Shown here in pieces: positions 1 through 6,439 of a DNA stretch of 14,471 bases; positions within the stretch are counted from its first letter, which is position 1; every line of letters starts with the position of its first letter. This DNA comes from Collinsella sp. (GTDB lineage Bacteria; Actinomycetota; Coriobacteriia; Coriobacteriales; Coriobacteriaceae): the NCBI GenBank assembly GCA_019419625.1, contig DXZO01000024.1:1-14471 (forward strand), written 5' to 3'. Made by a program: the position numbers and the translations under genes. The notes under the pieces were generated by a model. It was not told the origin of the DNA. It did no database searches and was given only the letters and a program-made list of their open reading frames with translations.

Positions 1-843
1 ACGGGTAGCCGTGTGGTTCACCCAAGTGTGCGTATGGGCGGGCTTGGAAGGCTGGCTGGACTGAGAGGGCTTGCTGGAAGCAGAACCAGCGTTCGAAGAG
101 CCAGCGTTGGAAGACTGGGAACCAGCGTTGTTGTCGGCCTTATTGCCGTCAGTCTTGGCAGACGGGGTCGTCTGTGCGGGCTTGTCGTTGACATCGACGT
201 CCTTGTCGGCGTCAGTGGCCTCCTGCTTGGTCTTGTCGCTCGCGTTCGGGTTCTTGGCGACGTTGCCGTCGAGCTTGTCGAGGATGCCGGTACCGGCATC
301 GCCCTTCAGGGTCTCGTCGCCCTTCTTGATGGCGTCCTTGGTCTTGTCGACGATGTCGGCGAGCATATCGTCGGTGACCTTGTCGGCGGGAATCTGCGCC
401 ATGGGGCAGTTGACGGCAGGTGCGGTCTTCGCGTCGGCGTCGACGGTGATGTCGACGGGGGCGCCCGTGTCGTAGATGTCGAAGGCGGAACCGTCGGAGT
501 TGACGGGGCTGACGAAGCTCACGGTGTAGTCGCCCTCGGCGAGTTCGACCGTGGAAGTGCCCTTGTTGCCGTCGGCATCAGGGGTCACCGCATGGTAGAA
601 GTCCACGTCGTTGCCCTCGATATGCGCGATGGCGGGCGTGGAGTTCTCGTCCCAGCCGTGGTCGGCCGTGACGCTGAGGGTCACATCGACAGTTCTTGAC
701 TCCTGCTGCTCTGGTTGTTGCTCGGACGTTGCGAACGCCCCACTTGCCACGGCTATCGCAACAACGATCGCAACAACGACCGCAAAGGCTATCGCTGCGA
801 CTTGGGGCTTATGCGAGCGCGCCCACTGGAATAATCCGTTCAT
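1..843 (-). CDS. secreted or membrane-anchored Ser/Asn/Asp-rich protein, C-terminus cut by window edge
   Basis: The frame is open from an ATG at 841-843 to the window edge (281 codons, no stop), so this is a partial gene. AAGGGGA about eight bases upstream is a good ribosome-binding site. Residues 15-38 (VAAIAFAVVVAIVVAIAVAS then GAFA) form a hydrophobic signal or signal-anchor after a basic start. A beta-rich globular part of about residues 45-130 follows (WDENSTPAIAHIEGNDVDFY, then TSTVELAEGDYTVSFVSP). Next is a charged Asp/Lys-rich stretch and a low-complexity Ser/Asn/Gly linker with repeated SNAGS units near residues 240-260. The last visible residues read HTHTWVNHTATR. From memory, His-Thr-His-x-Trp tails are common on exported proteins of coriobacterial mobile elements. 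Function is unknown. It is third in a leftward run with the two genes upstream of it, 63 bases after the membrane-protein gene. Confidence 0.85.
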   Translation of the reverse strand, partial: MNGLFQWARSHKPQVAAIAFAVVVAIVVAIAVASGAFATSEQQPEQQESRTVDVTLSVTADHGWDENSTPAIAHIEGNDVDFYHAVTPDADGNKGTSTVELAEGDYTVSFVSPVNSDGSAFDIYDTGAPVDITVDADAKTAPAVNCPMAQIPADKVTDDMLADIVDKTKDAIKKGDETLKGDAGTGILDKLDGNVAKNPNASDKTKQEATDADKDVDVNDKPAQTTPSAKTDGNKADNNAGSQSSNAGSSNAGSASSKPSQSSQPSKPAHTHTWVNHTATR

Positions 844-906
844 TATCCATCCCCTTTTCTTTCATGGTGGTTTCGAGTTACCTCGTTATGTCAACCGCGT
901 CATTAC

Positions 907-1695
907 TTAGCGCTTTCCCATCGCGCGAGCCATCCAGTCGAGGTTGCCGCTCGCGCTGGCGGTGTTCGCGTTTATCTGCTGAGCCTGATTGAGAATCTGC
1001 CCCTGCATGAACAGGTTGCCTATTTGCAGCATGTTGCCGATGCGCTGCTGGTTGAGAATCTGCTGCTGGCCCGCTTCCATGCGGCGCTGGTGCATCTCGG
1101 TCTCGTAGAGGTTGACCATCTCCTGTACGGTGGTGGCGCGATGGTTGCGCACGGCAGCAAGGAAGAAATCCACGGCTTCGATGCTGTCGTAATCCATGGG
1201 GTACCACGGGGCGACCTGCGAAGCCCATTGCTGCTGTACGGCGAAAATCTCCTGCTTGGTTTGCTCTATGCTCTGGGCTAGGGCCTGGTTGTTGGCTTCA
1301 ACTTGTTGGTTGCTTTGGTCAATCGCGGCATTTCTCTGGGAGCGGCTTTTGTCCGCCGTCTTCGCTATAACCTTGTATAGAATCGCGCCGATGATAGCCG
1401 AGACGATGAGGTTCACGATATTCCAGACCGCCAATTGAAGCTCCATGCCTCCCATCGAGAAGAACGGAAGGGTGGGGAGATACGTTATCACCTTAAGTGG
1501 CGTGCTCGTGATAAGCGTGAACGCGATAAGGAAGCCCCCGATTGCATAGAGAACGGGGTGCCTTTTAGTCTTCTTTTCCGTCTTGGCGGCAAACTGAGTG
1601 GTGAGCTGGTTGATGCGTTGCTGAAGGGCAACCACCCTATGCATCAAATCGTGCGCCGTGGCAACGCCTGGCAACAAACTTGCCTGTTCCTCCAT
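907..1695 (-). CDS. two-pass membrane protein with coiled coil, function unknown
   Basis: 262 residues. The start is fixed by a near-perfect GAAAGGAG six bases before the ATG. Residues 15-45 are helical and polar. Two membrane segments follow, at about 47-64 (VLYAIGGFLIAFTLI) and 87-110 (LAVWNIVNLIVSAIIGAILYKV). A Gln/Asn-rich predicted coiled coil covers 115-160. A short domain at 163-210 reads YPMDYDSIEAVDFFLAAVRN followed by HRATT, NLYETEMHQRRME. I recall this pattern (Tyr at the start, Arg-Ala in the middle, NLYE-x-x-x-H near the end) in unnamed membrane proteins of Gram-positive phages and mobile elements. The C-terminal 210-245 contains near-repeats (ILNQQRIGN, LQIGN, ILNQAQQIN). It lies between the lipoprotein gene and the edge gene in the same direction, so the three are likely co-expressed and membrane-associated. 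No enzyme motif is visible. Confidence 0.85.
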   Translation of the reverse strand: MEEQASLLPGVATAHDLMHRVVALQQRINQLTTQFAAKTEKKTKRHPVLYAIGGFLIAFTLITSTPLKVITYLPTLPFFSMGGMELQLAVWNIVNLIVSAIIGAILYKVIAKTADKSRSQRNAAIDQSNQQVEANNQALAQSIEQTKQEIFAVQQQWASQVAPWYPMDYDSIEAVDFFLAAVRNHRATTVQEMVNLYETEMHQRRMEAGQQQILNQQRIGNMLQIGNLFMQGQILNQAQQINANTASASGNLDWMARAMGKR

Positions 1696-1713
1696 GTTTG
1701 CTCCTTTCTATTT

Positions 1714-1752
1714 CACGGATATAGCCCGAGCTGCAATCGGGCTATATCCGTG
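1714..1752 (-). promoter_or_regulatory. perfect 16-bp hairpin between lipoprotein and membrane-protein genes
   Basis: Arms CACGGATATAGCCCGA (1714-1729) and its exact complement (1737-1752) flank a 7-base loop. It begins about 12 bases after the lipoprotein stop and ends about 8 bases before the ribosome-binding site of the next gene. Neither strand has a T-run after the stem, so it is not a classical intrinsic terminator. An mRNA-stability or processing hairpin that sets different levels of the two proteins fits better. This is inference from structure only. Confidence 0.6.
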
Positions 1753-1764
1753 CGTATCGATTGC

Positions 1765-2604
1765 CTAGTCCACCTCTATCCCTTCGGTATCGGGGGTGTC
1801 CCACGTGAAGCCCGCGTGCCCCTCGTTCACGACGGTGGCGAGGCCGGAGTAACCGCCGAATGTCGTGTCGTAAACTATCGAGGTGGTAGAGTATGTTGGA
1901 GAAAAAAGCTTGATGTCCACTTGCTCGGTCTTGTAAAGCGCCTCGTCCGCGTATCTGTCGGGATGGCTGCCGATATGTGAGCCTGAGTAGAAATGCGAGC
2001 CGTTCAGAGACTGGTGCTCGAAGCTGAGCGTTTCTGATGCGGCGCTATTTCCCGTGCCGTCCGTTTCAAGTTTAAGCGTAAACGGCACTGCCTTCGGCTC
2101 TTGGTACTCAGCCGCCTCATTGACCTTCTGCCCCTCTTCTGCGTTTTTGATATGGTCGGGCATACCGGCGAAGCTTTCTATGTCTTCATTCGTTTCGTCG
2201 ATGGCTGACTGCTTTGTGGCGTCAAACCGCTCGCGGTCTTTTTTCTTTGCAAGGTCGATGATTTCATCGTCTGACAAACCGTCGAGGTCGCCGAATCTGA
2301 CGGCTTCATAGGACGTTCCGCCATTCAGCACAATGCCGCGCGTGTCGTATACGGTAACATTCCCCTTACCGTCAAAGACAAGTATGCGCTCGACACCCGT
2401 GTCTTTGCTGATTTGGTCGTCGCTGTACTGCATCCAAACGCTTTTTTGTCCAAAAGCGGTTGATGCCGGTGTGGCTTCATTCGTTTCTGGTTCAGACCGT
2501 GCGGAATCCCCTGCGTTGTCATTTCCATTTGTGCTGCCGCAGCCCGAAATTGAGACGGCGAGCAGGCATGCCGCCGCAGCGGTGAAAAATGCCCTTCTTT
2601 TCAT
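1765..2604 (-). CDS. lipoprotein of unknown function
   Basis: 279 residues from the ATG at 2602-2604. That start has GGAGGT seven bases upstream and gives a proper signal peptide; an in-frame ATG at 2706 would add 34 residues with no such site. MKRR, a hydrophobic AAAACLLAVSIS core and ISGC make a lipobox with Cys22 as the lipidated residue. A Ser/Asn/Glu-rich linker to about residue 45 follows. The mature part has FGQKSVWMQYSDD and ILVFDGKGNVTVYD, which resemble a beta-sheet domain I recall from unnamed lipoproteins of gut actinobacteria. Acidic helices follow, then a C-terminal beta-rich part (SFEHQSLNGSHFYSGSHIGS, then YDTTFGGYSGLATVV). No catalytic motif is visible. It is the first gene of the leftward cassette and diverges from the XRE regulator, which probably controls it. 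Confidence 0.88.
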   Translation of the reverse strand: MKRRAFFTAAAACLLAVSISGCGSTNGNDNAGDSARSEPETNEATPASTAFGQKSVWMQYSDDQISKDTGVERILVFDGKGNVTVYDTRGIVLNGGTSYEAVRFGDLDGLSDDEIIDLAKKKDRERFDATKQSAIDETNEDIESFAGMPDHIKNAEEGQKVNEAAEYQEPKAVPFTLKLETDGTGNSAASETLSFEHQSLNGSHFYSGSHIGSHPDRYADEALYKTEQVDIKLFSPTYSTTSIVYDTTFGGYSGLATVVNEGHAGFTWDTPDTEGIEVD

Positions 2605-2724
2605 ATTGATACCTCCATGTCGCAAATAGTCGTCTTCCCTCTCGACGCATCGGTCAGGATGCGCTCTACAGACGGGCACTATGATACGCGCGGGATGGAA
2701 AAACATGAAGTATATGAGCAGAAT

Positions 2725-2753
2725 TTAGCCCATACAGTATATTCTACTATACA
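2725..2753 (+). promoter_or_regulatory. candidate promoter of the XRE regulator gene
   Basis: TTAGCC (2725-2730), 17 bases, TATACA (2748-2753). The -35 is poor and the -10 moderate. It would give a leader of about 45 bases. Its -10 overlaps the -10 of the opposing promoter, and its -35 overlaps the half-site at 2728-2736, as expected for a self-repressed divergent switch. Weak on its own. Confidence 0.35.
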
Positions 2754-2795
2754 CACAATCTCCATACGATTCAAAAGTAGATGAATTGTATGGGC
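2728..2795. promoter_or_regulatory. candidate operator cluster in the divergent gap
   Basis: GCCCATACA (2728-2736) and its exact reverse complement TGTATGGGC (2787-2795) form a 9-bp inverted repeat 50 bases apart. A third copy of the core, CCATAC, lies at 2762-2767. The three copies overlap the +1 side, the spacer and the upstream side of the leftward promoter. The adjacent XRE protein is the obvious candidate ligand. This is inference; no binding data. Confidence 0.5.
2746..2774 (-). promoter_or_regulatory. promoter of the leftward lipoprotein cassette
   Basis: Read leftward: TTGAAT (2769-2774), exactly 17 bases, TATAGT (2746-2751). That is four of six and five of six to the housekeeping consensus. 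Transcription would start near 2739 and leave a leader of about 135 bases before the lipoprotein ATG. The leader holds a small 6-bp hairpin at 2646-2663 (CGCATC/GATGCG). Confidence 0.55.
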
Positions 2796-2804
2796 GGTTA
2801 GAGG

Positions 2805-3143
2805 ATGAAATACTACGAAATAGGACAGCGCATACGCCGCTATCGCAAGGCATGCGGTCTGTCGCAGGAGGCTCTTGCCGAGAAGGTGGGTATCTCCGTA
2901 ACGCATATGAGCCACATCGAGACCGGGAACACCAAGCTGAGCCTTCCGGTTCTCGTAAACATTGCTGAGGCTCTTTCGGTGCAGACGGATGCTCTGCTTT
3001 ACGACACCCCACGATTTTCCAAGACGGTTGCGTCGGAACACATACAGAATCTGCTTGATTCATGCACGACGGAACAGCTCTATGTGATTATTGATACGCT
3101 CGAAGCTCTCAAGGTTTCACTGGACAAGCACGTGGGTGATTGA
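2805..3143 (+). CDS. XRE/Cro-CI family helix-turn-helix repressor
   Basis: 112 residues. Residues 4-62 form a classic HTH_3 domain: GQRIRRYRKACGLSQEALAE, then VGISVTHMSHIETGNTKLSL. This includes the SQEALA helix, the recognition helix and the ETG turn, ending in LVNIAEALSV. The 45-residue tail (EQLYVIIDTLEALKVSLDKH) is probably a helical dimerisation element. Small XRE proteins of this kind control neighbouring genes on mobile elements and bind operators at their own promoter. The start is the only ATG giving the full domain. Its ribosome-binding site is weak: AGAGG abuts the ATG, and GGGCGG lies further up. A six-codon ORF (ATG at 2781, stop at 2799-2801) ends just before it and might couple translation. 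It is divergent from the lipoprotein gene and precedes a terminator. Confidence 0.92.
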   Translation: MKYYEIGQRIRRYRKACGLSQEALAEKVGISVTHMSHIETGNTKLSLPVLVNIAEALSVQTDALLYDTPRFSKTVASEHIQNLLDSCTTEQLYVIIDTLEALKVSLDKHVGD

Positions 3144-3167
3144 ATTGATTCACGGCCTCGACTTGTG

Positions 3168-3200
3168 AAAGCCCGGTACGAATAGGTGCCGGGCTTTTTT
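3168..3200 (+). terminator. intrinsic terminator after the XRE gene
   Basis: AAAGCCCGGTAC (3168-3179) pairs with GTGCCGGGCTTT (3186-3197) with one G-T wobble and a 6-base loop, followed by a run of six T counted from within the stem. Good strength. It separates the XRE gene from the next gene, which has its own promoter. Confidence 0.85.
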
Positions 3201-3247
3201 CGTGCGCCCATAGGTCGCTGTTATTGCCTATATACACCCCAAGGTTA

Positions 3248-3276
3248 TTGATAAAATACACGTTTGGGCGCATAAT
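3248..3276 (+). promoter_or_regulatory. promoter of the small HTH gene (and probably the recombinase)
   Basis: TTGATA (3248-3253), exactly 17 bases, CATAAT (3271-3276): five of six at both boxes, the best housekeeping-type promoter in the window. Start of transcription is near 3283, about 19 bases before the ATG at 3302. An inverted pair TGCGCCCA (3203-3210) and TGGGCGCA (3265-3272) surrounds it, and the second arm overlaps the spacer and -10. A repressor site is therefore plausible. Confidence 0.65.
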
Positions 3277-3301
3277 GTCTACATAAATGGGGGTGATTTC
3301 A

Positions 3302-3589
3302 ATGGATGAGAACACAGACGGCATGACTCCAGCCGAGGAGCTTAAACACATGCGCGAGCTGTACGGTATGAAGCGCTCCGAGTTTTGCGAGCATTTTGGA
3401 ATCCCTATGCGCTCGCTGCAACATTGGGAGATTGGAGACCGCAAGCCGGCTCCATTTCTGGTTTTCCTTATTCGCAAGGTGTACGACCTCGAACAGGAGA
3501 ATAAATACTTGCAAGAGTGCATCGACACACTCGACCGTCAAAACGATGAGCTGAAAGCACTTATTAAATCTCAGGCGTATACACAGTAA
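3302..3589 (+). CDS. small helix-turn-helix protein with C-terminal coiled coil
   Basis: 95 residues. I chose the ATG at 3302 because GGGGGTGA lies 5-12 bases upstream; an ATG at 3287 sits inside that site and is less likely. Residues 9-52 form an HTH: TPAEELKHMRELYGMKRSEF, then EHFGIPMRSLQHWEIGDRKP. The SLQHWE turn is like that of Cro/CI-type and antitoxin-like domains. Residues 60-92 (YDLEQENKYLQECIDTLDRQ onward) have a heptad pattern and probably form a dimerising coiled coil. Its own promoter and its place 63 bases before the recombinase suggest a role in controlling or directing the recombinase. It could be a transcription regulator or, less likely, a recombination directionality factor. 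No toxin partner is seen. Confidence 0.85.
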   Translation: MDENTDGMTPAEELKHMRELYGMKRSEFCEHFGIPMRSLQHWEIGDRKPAPFLVFLIRKVYDLEQENKYLQECIDTLDRQNDELKALIKSQAYTQ

Positions 3590-3652
3590 CAAGTAGTCTT
3601 CCACGTTCTATGGGCGACGGGCTTTATGAATCAATAACCGAGGTGGATTTTC

Positions 3653-5452
3653 ATGAGTACAAATAAAGAATTACGCGAGGGGGTGGCCGACAAGGCAAAA
3701 ACCTGCTTCCTGTATGTTCGCGTCTCCACGAAGATGCAGGTGGAGAATGGGGAATCAATCGAGGCGCAGCTGTACGACCTGCGCGACTATGCAAAGCGAA
3801 ATAACCTGCGCATCTTGCACGAATATATTGACGATGGATATTCAGGTAAGAACATCACCGGGCGTCCCCACTTCCAAGAGATGATGGAAGAGATAAAATC
3901 CGGTGTTCGCGTGAACTATGTTCTTGTGTTCAAGCTGAGCCGTTTCGGGCGTAACGCAGCAGACGCGCTTTCGTCGCTTCAGCTTATGCAGGATTACGGA
4001 ACAAACCTCGTCTGCGTCAAGGATGGCATCAACAGCGAAGCCCAGATGGGCAAGATGATGATTGCGTTCATGTCGGCGTTCGCAGAAATGGAACGTGAAA
4101 ACATCCTTGTTCAGACGATGGCTGGGCGCGAGCAGAAGGCCCGCGAGGGAAAGTGGAATGGCGGACAAGCCCCCTATGGCTATAAGCTCGTCAAGGACGA
4201 AAAGGGCAAGGGGCATCTGGAAATCGACGAAGACGAGGCGGAAATCGTTCGCATCATATTCCGCGAGTACACCAAGAACGGCAAGGGCGTTATGGCGCTC
4301 GCATCTTGGCTTAATGCGCAGGGATACCGTAAGAATGTCCGTGGGAACGGCAAGTACGAGCACTTTGTCCCGACGTTTCTAAAGAACGTACTGTGCAACC
4401 CTGTATATATTGGAAAAATCGCTTACGGACGTCGCAGGACGACACCCGTCAAGGGCAAGCGCAACGAATACCGCATGATTAAGCAGTCCGATTATGACGT
4501 GTACGATGGAGAGCACGAGGCCATCATTGACGAGACTACATGGAACGCGGCACAGGAGCGCATGGCCGAGGAGTCTCATCCGTTCCCGGAAGCAAAGACT
4601 GACGAGCACGTGCATCTTCTCACGGGAATGCTCATCTGCCCGGTATGCGGGCGCAAGATGATTGCCAACGTCTCACACGGAAAGCGAAAGAAGGACGGGA
4701 CTGTAGGCAAGTCCACCTACGCGTACGCCTGCAAATACAGCAAGAAACAGTTCGGGCCAAGTTGCACGTTTACCCGCCAGTTCAAGCAAGAGTACATCGA
4801 CAGAGAAGTAATCGAGGTCATAGCACGTGCCGCCTACTCCGATGTATTCGAAGAGCGTGTGCGCGACGAGCTTGATGCCGCTGTGGATATTGAGAAGCTG
4901 GAAGCGGACGTGGAACGCATAGGCAAGGCACTGGACAACAACAAGGCGGCAAGGCGCATGCTGTCCCGCAAGCTCGATTCTTTGGACGTGTCCGACCGTA
5001 GCTATGAGCGTAAGTACGAGGATATGCAGGCGCGGCTCGATAAGCTATATGACGAGTACGCAGACATCGAGACTGCGTTCGATGACGCAAAGTCGAAGCT
5101 GGAGAGCGCCAAGGAGAAGCAAGTGACGACTGCTCGCATATACGAGATGCTTGACGAGTTTCGTGAGCATTTCGACGAGTATGACCCTGTGCGTAAGAAG
5201 GAGATTCTGCGGCAGGTAGTGGATAGCGTTGAGATAAATCCTGACGCAAACCCGAAGAAGGGTGACACGATTGTGACGCGTGTGCGCTTCAAGTGCCCCG
5301 TATCCTTTTATCCTACGTTGCCCGAAGAGGCTTATGATGCACTCGGCGTCAAGGAGTTCAACCGCTTGGAAACGACAGAATATGTTTCCGAGAAAAATTC
5401 TCGGGTTGGCGAAGATACCGTTGAGACCGTCGCGGTCCTCGAGCGCCGCTAA
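3653..5452 (+). CDS. large serine recombinase (site-specific integrase)
   Basis: 599 residues. GAGGTGG seven bases upstream supports the start. The N-terminal resolvase domain (about 18-165) has the nucleophile Ser25 in YVRVSTKMQ, the catalytic Arg pair in KLSRFGRN and the AEMERENI helix start. The recombinase domain (about 170-300) begins at PYGYKLVKDE and includes IVRIIFREYTKNGKGVMALA. A zinc-ribbon domain follows, with CPVCG at about 329-333 and two further Cys (YACKYS, GPSCTF). A long coiled coil (about 405-505, IEKLEADVERIGKALDNNKA onward) is the type that mediates synapsis in large serine integrases. Length and domain order match the family. It catalyses integration between attP and attB through a 2-bp staggered cut and excises only with a directionality factor. 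It lies at the element-chromosome boundary. Confidence 0.96.
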   Translation: MSTNKELREGVADKAKTCFLYVRVSTKMQVENGESIEAQLYDLRDYAKRNNLRILHEYIDDGYSGKNITGRPHFQEMMEEIKSGVRVNYVLVFKLSRFGRNAADALSSLQLMQDYGTNLVCVKDGINSEAQMGKMMIAFMSAFAEMERENILVQTMAGREQKAREGKWNGGQAPYGYKLVKDEKGKGHLEIDEDEAEIVRIIFREYTKNGKGVMALASWLNAQGYRKNVRGNGKYEHFVPTFLKNVLCNPVYIGKIAYGRRRTTPVKGKRNEYRMIKQSDYDVYDGEHEAIIDETTWNAAQERMAEESHPFPEAKTDEHVHLLTGMLICPVCGRKMIANVSHGKRKKDGTVGKSTYAYACKYSKKQFGPSCTFTRQFKQEYIDREVIEVIARAAYSDVFEERVRDELDAAVDIEKLEADVERIGKALDNNKAARRMLSRKLDSLDVSDRSYERKYEDMQARLDKLYDEYADIETAFDDAKSKLESAKEKQVTTARIYEMLDEFREHFDEYDPVRKKEILRQVVDSVEINPDANPKKGDTIVTRVRFKCPVSFYPTLPEEAYDALGVKEFNRLETTEYVSEKNSRVGEDTVETVAVLERR

Positions 5453-5467
5453 TCCACCGGCACAAGA

Positions 5468-5497
5468 AAGGGGGCGGCCCGTCTGGACTGCCCCCTT
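5468..5497. terminator. hairpin between recombinase and PHP gene, works for both sides
   Basis: AAGGGGGCGGCCC (5468-5480) pairs with GGACTGCCCCCTT (5485-5497) with one wobble and one mismatch; the loop is 4 bases. Read leftward the stem is followed by TCTTGTG after the terminal TT. This makes a modest terminator for the PHP gene, 20 bases after its stop. The rightward T-run is poor. It is probably the native chromosomal terminator next to which the element inserted. Confidence 0.6.
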
Positions 5498-5517
5498 CGC
5501 TTGGTTTATGAACTCCG

Positions 5518-6339
5518 CTACATCCCCTTGCGCAGGTCGCACACGCCGGCTGCCGCCATCTCGCGCAGCAGCGTCTCGCGATCGCGCGTCACGATCAAAT
5601 CCAGCGGGAAGTGAATCTCGTCGAGCATCTTGCGCGCGTGATCGAGCTTGCCAATGGCCATGCCAATGTGGGCATCGGTCGACACGCCAATGCCAACGCC
5701 CAGCTCGGCGCAGCGCTCGGCGATCTTGCGGCATACGGCCCAATGCTCAGTGTCGGCACCGTGCTCAAGACTATGGTTGTTGATCTCGATAATCTTGTGC
5801 TTGGCCTTAGCCGCCAACAGCACCTCGTCGATATCGAACGGCACGCCCGAGCGCCCCGCATGCCCCAGCATGAACACCTTGGGGTGCTCCAGGGCATTGA
5901 TGTACATCTCGGTCGTCTCGGCGAGCGTCGCGCCTTCGGCAAACTGCGGGTTATGCACGCTCGCCACCAAATAATCCAAATTACGCGTCACCAAATCGAA
6001 CAGCGAATGCTCACGACTATACGAATCGCCGGCAATATTGAGCGAAACGGGAATGTCCTCGCCAAACAAGCTTCCGTCCAGCGAAACGATATCGGCCTCG
6101 GCGCCGCGGAGCACCAGCACGCCGCTCCAAATGCGCGGCCAGATATCCTGGTTAATAAAGAACTGGAAACTGCGCAGGTCATTGGGGCAAGGCGTAACCA
6201 TCGAGCTTAAATGATCGGCGGAACCGAGCACCTGAAGGCCACGCTCCGCCGCCCAATAGATGTTCTCCTCAATGGTTGAGTACGCATGCGCGGAGAACAT
6301 CGTATGAGTATGGATATCACAGGAAAGCAGGTAGGGCAT
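5518..6339 (-). CDS. YcdX-type PHP-domain metal-dependent phosphatase
   Basis: 273 residues from the ATG at 6337-6339, chosen because AAGGAGA lies five bases upstream and the protein then starts MPYLLSCDIHTHT as in the family. An in-frame ATG at 6483 would add 48 unsupported residues. Metal-ligand motifs of the polymerase-and-histidinol-phosphatase fold are all present: HTHT near residues 10-13, SADH, the Glu in RGAEAD, SVHNP, LGHAG and STDAH. These bind a three-metal centre. Relatives such as E. coli YcdX act as phosphatases, with the natural substrate unsettled. Length is slightly above the 245 or so of YcdX. It is leftward, converges on the recombinase and follows a hairpin after the aminotransferase, so it may have its own promoter. 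The last residues (DLRKGM) abut the inferred element junction; I cannot tell if they are native. Confidence 0.88.
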   Translation of the reverse strand: MPYLLSCDIHTHTMFSAHAYSTIEENIYWAAERGLQVLGSADHLSSMVTPCPNDLRSFQFFINQDIWPRIWSGVLVLRGAEADIVSLDGSLFGEDIPVSLNIAGDSYSREHSLFDLVTRNLDYLVASVHNPQFAEGATLAETTEMYINALEHPKVFMLGHAGRSGVPFDIDEVLLAAKAKHKIIEINNHSLEHGADTEHWAVCRKIAERCAELGVGIGVSTDAHIGMAIGKLDHARKMLDEIHFPLDLIVTRDRETLLREMAAAGVCDLRKGM

Positions 6340-6376
6340 CAGGTCTCCTTGTCCAGCATGGCCGTCGCGTATATTC

Positions 6377-6382
6377 ATTGTA
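6377..6382 (-). promoter_or_regulatory. candidate -10 box of the PHP gene
   Basis: GCGTACAAT read leftward gives a TACAAT -10 at 6377-6382, about 38 bases before the PHP ATG. No good -35 is seen at 16-18 bases. The same GCGTACAAT occurs before the aminotransferase, which is why I list it. Weak. Confidence 0.3.
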
Positions 6383-6439
6383 CGCATAGCTTTCGGCAGT
6401 CGTAAAACTGCTTCATCCCAATCACACAACGGCATAGAC

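Larger units (their letters stand above)
1..5467. mobile_element. right-hand end of a putative integrated element carrying a large serine recombinase
   Basis: Everything from the left edge to the end of the recombinase gene looks accessory: an exported protein, a membrane protein, a lipoprotein, two small DNA-binding proteins and a large serine recombinase. Everything right of about 5,468 is housekeeping. Large serine recombinases usually sit at one end of the element they move, close to an attachment site. The left end lies outside the window, so size and type (conjugative, mobilisable or prophage) cannot be told. No phage structural or conjugation genes are visible here. The right boundary is inferred from gene content, not from a recognised attachment site. 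Confidence 0.6.

Noticed and set aside
13..699. A 228-codon + strand open frame at the left edge
   Set aside because: Val/Gly/Leu-biased shadow of the leftward exported-protein gene, which has a signal-anchor and a good ribosome-binding site.
3144..3652. A toxin-antitoxin pair formed by the two HTH genes
   Set aside because: Both proteins are DNA-binding type; no toxin-like partner lies beside either, and a terminator separates them.
5440..5520. A defined attR core sequence
   Set aside because: Without the other end of the element or an empty site no repeat can be matched, so I only report the junction as likely.
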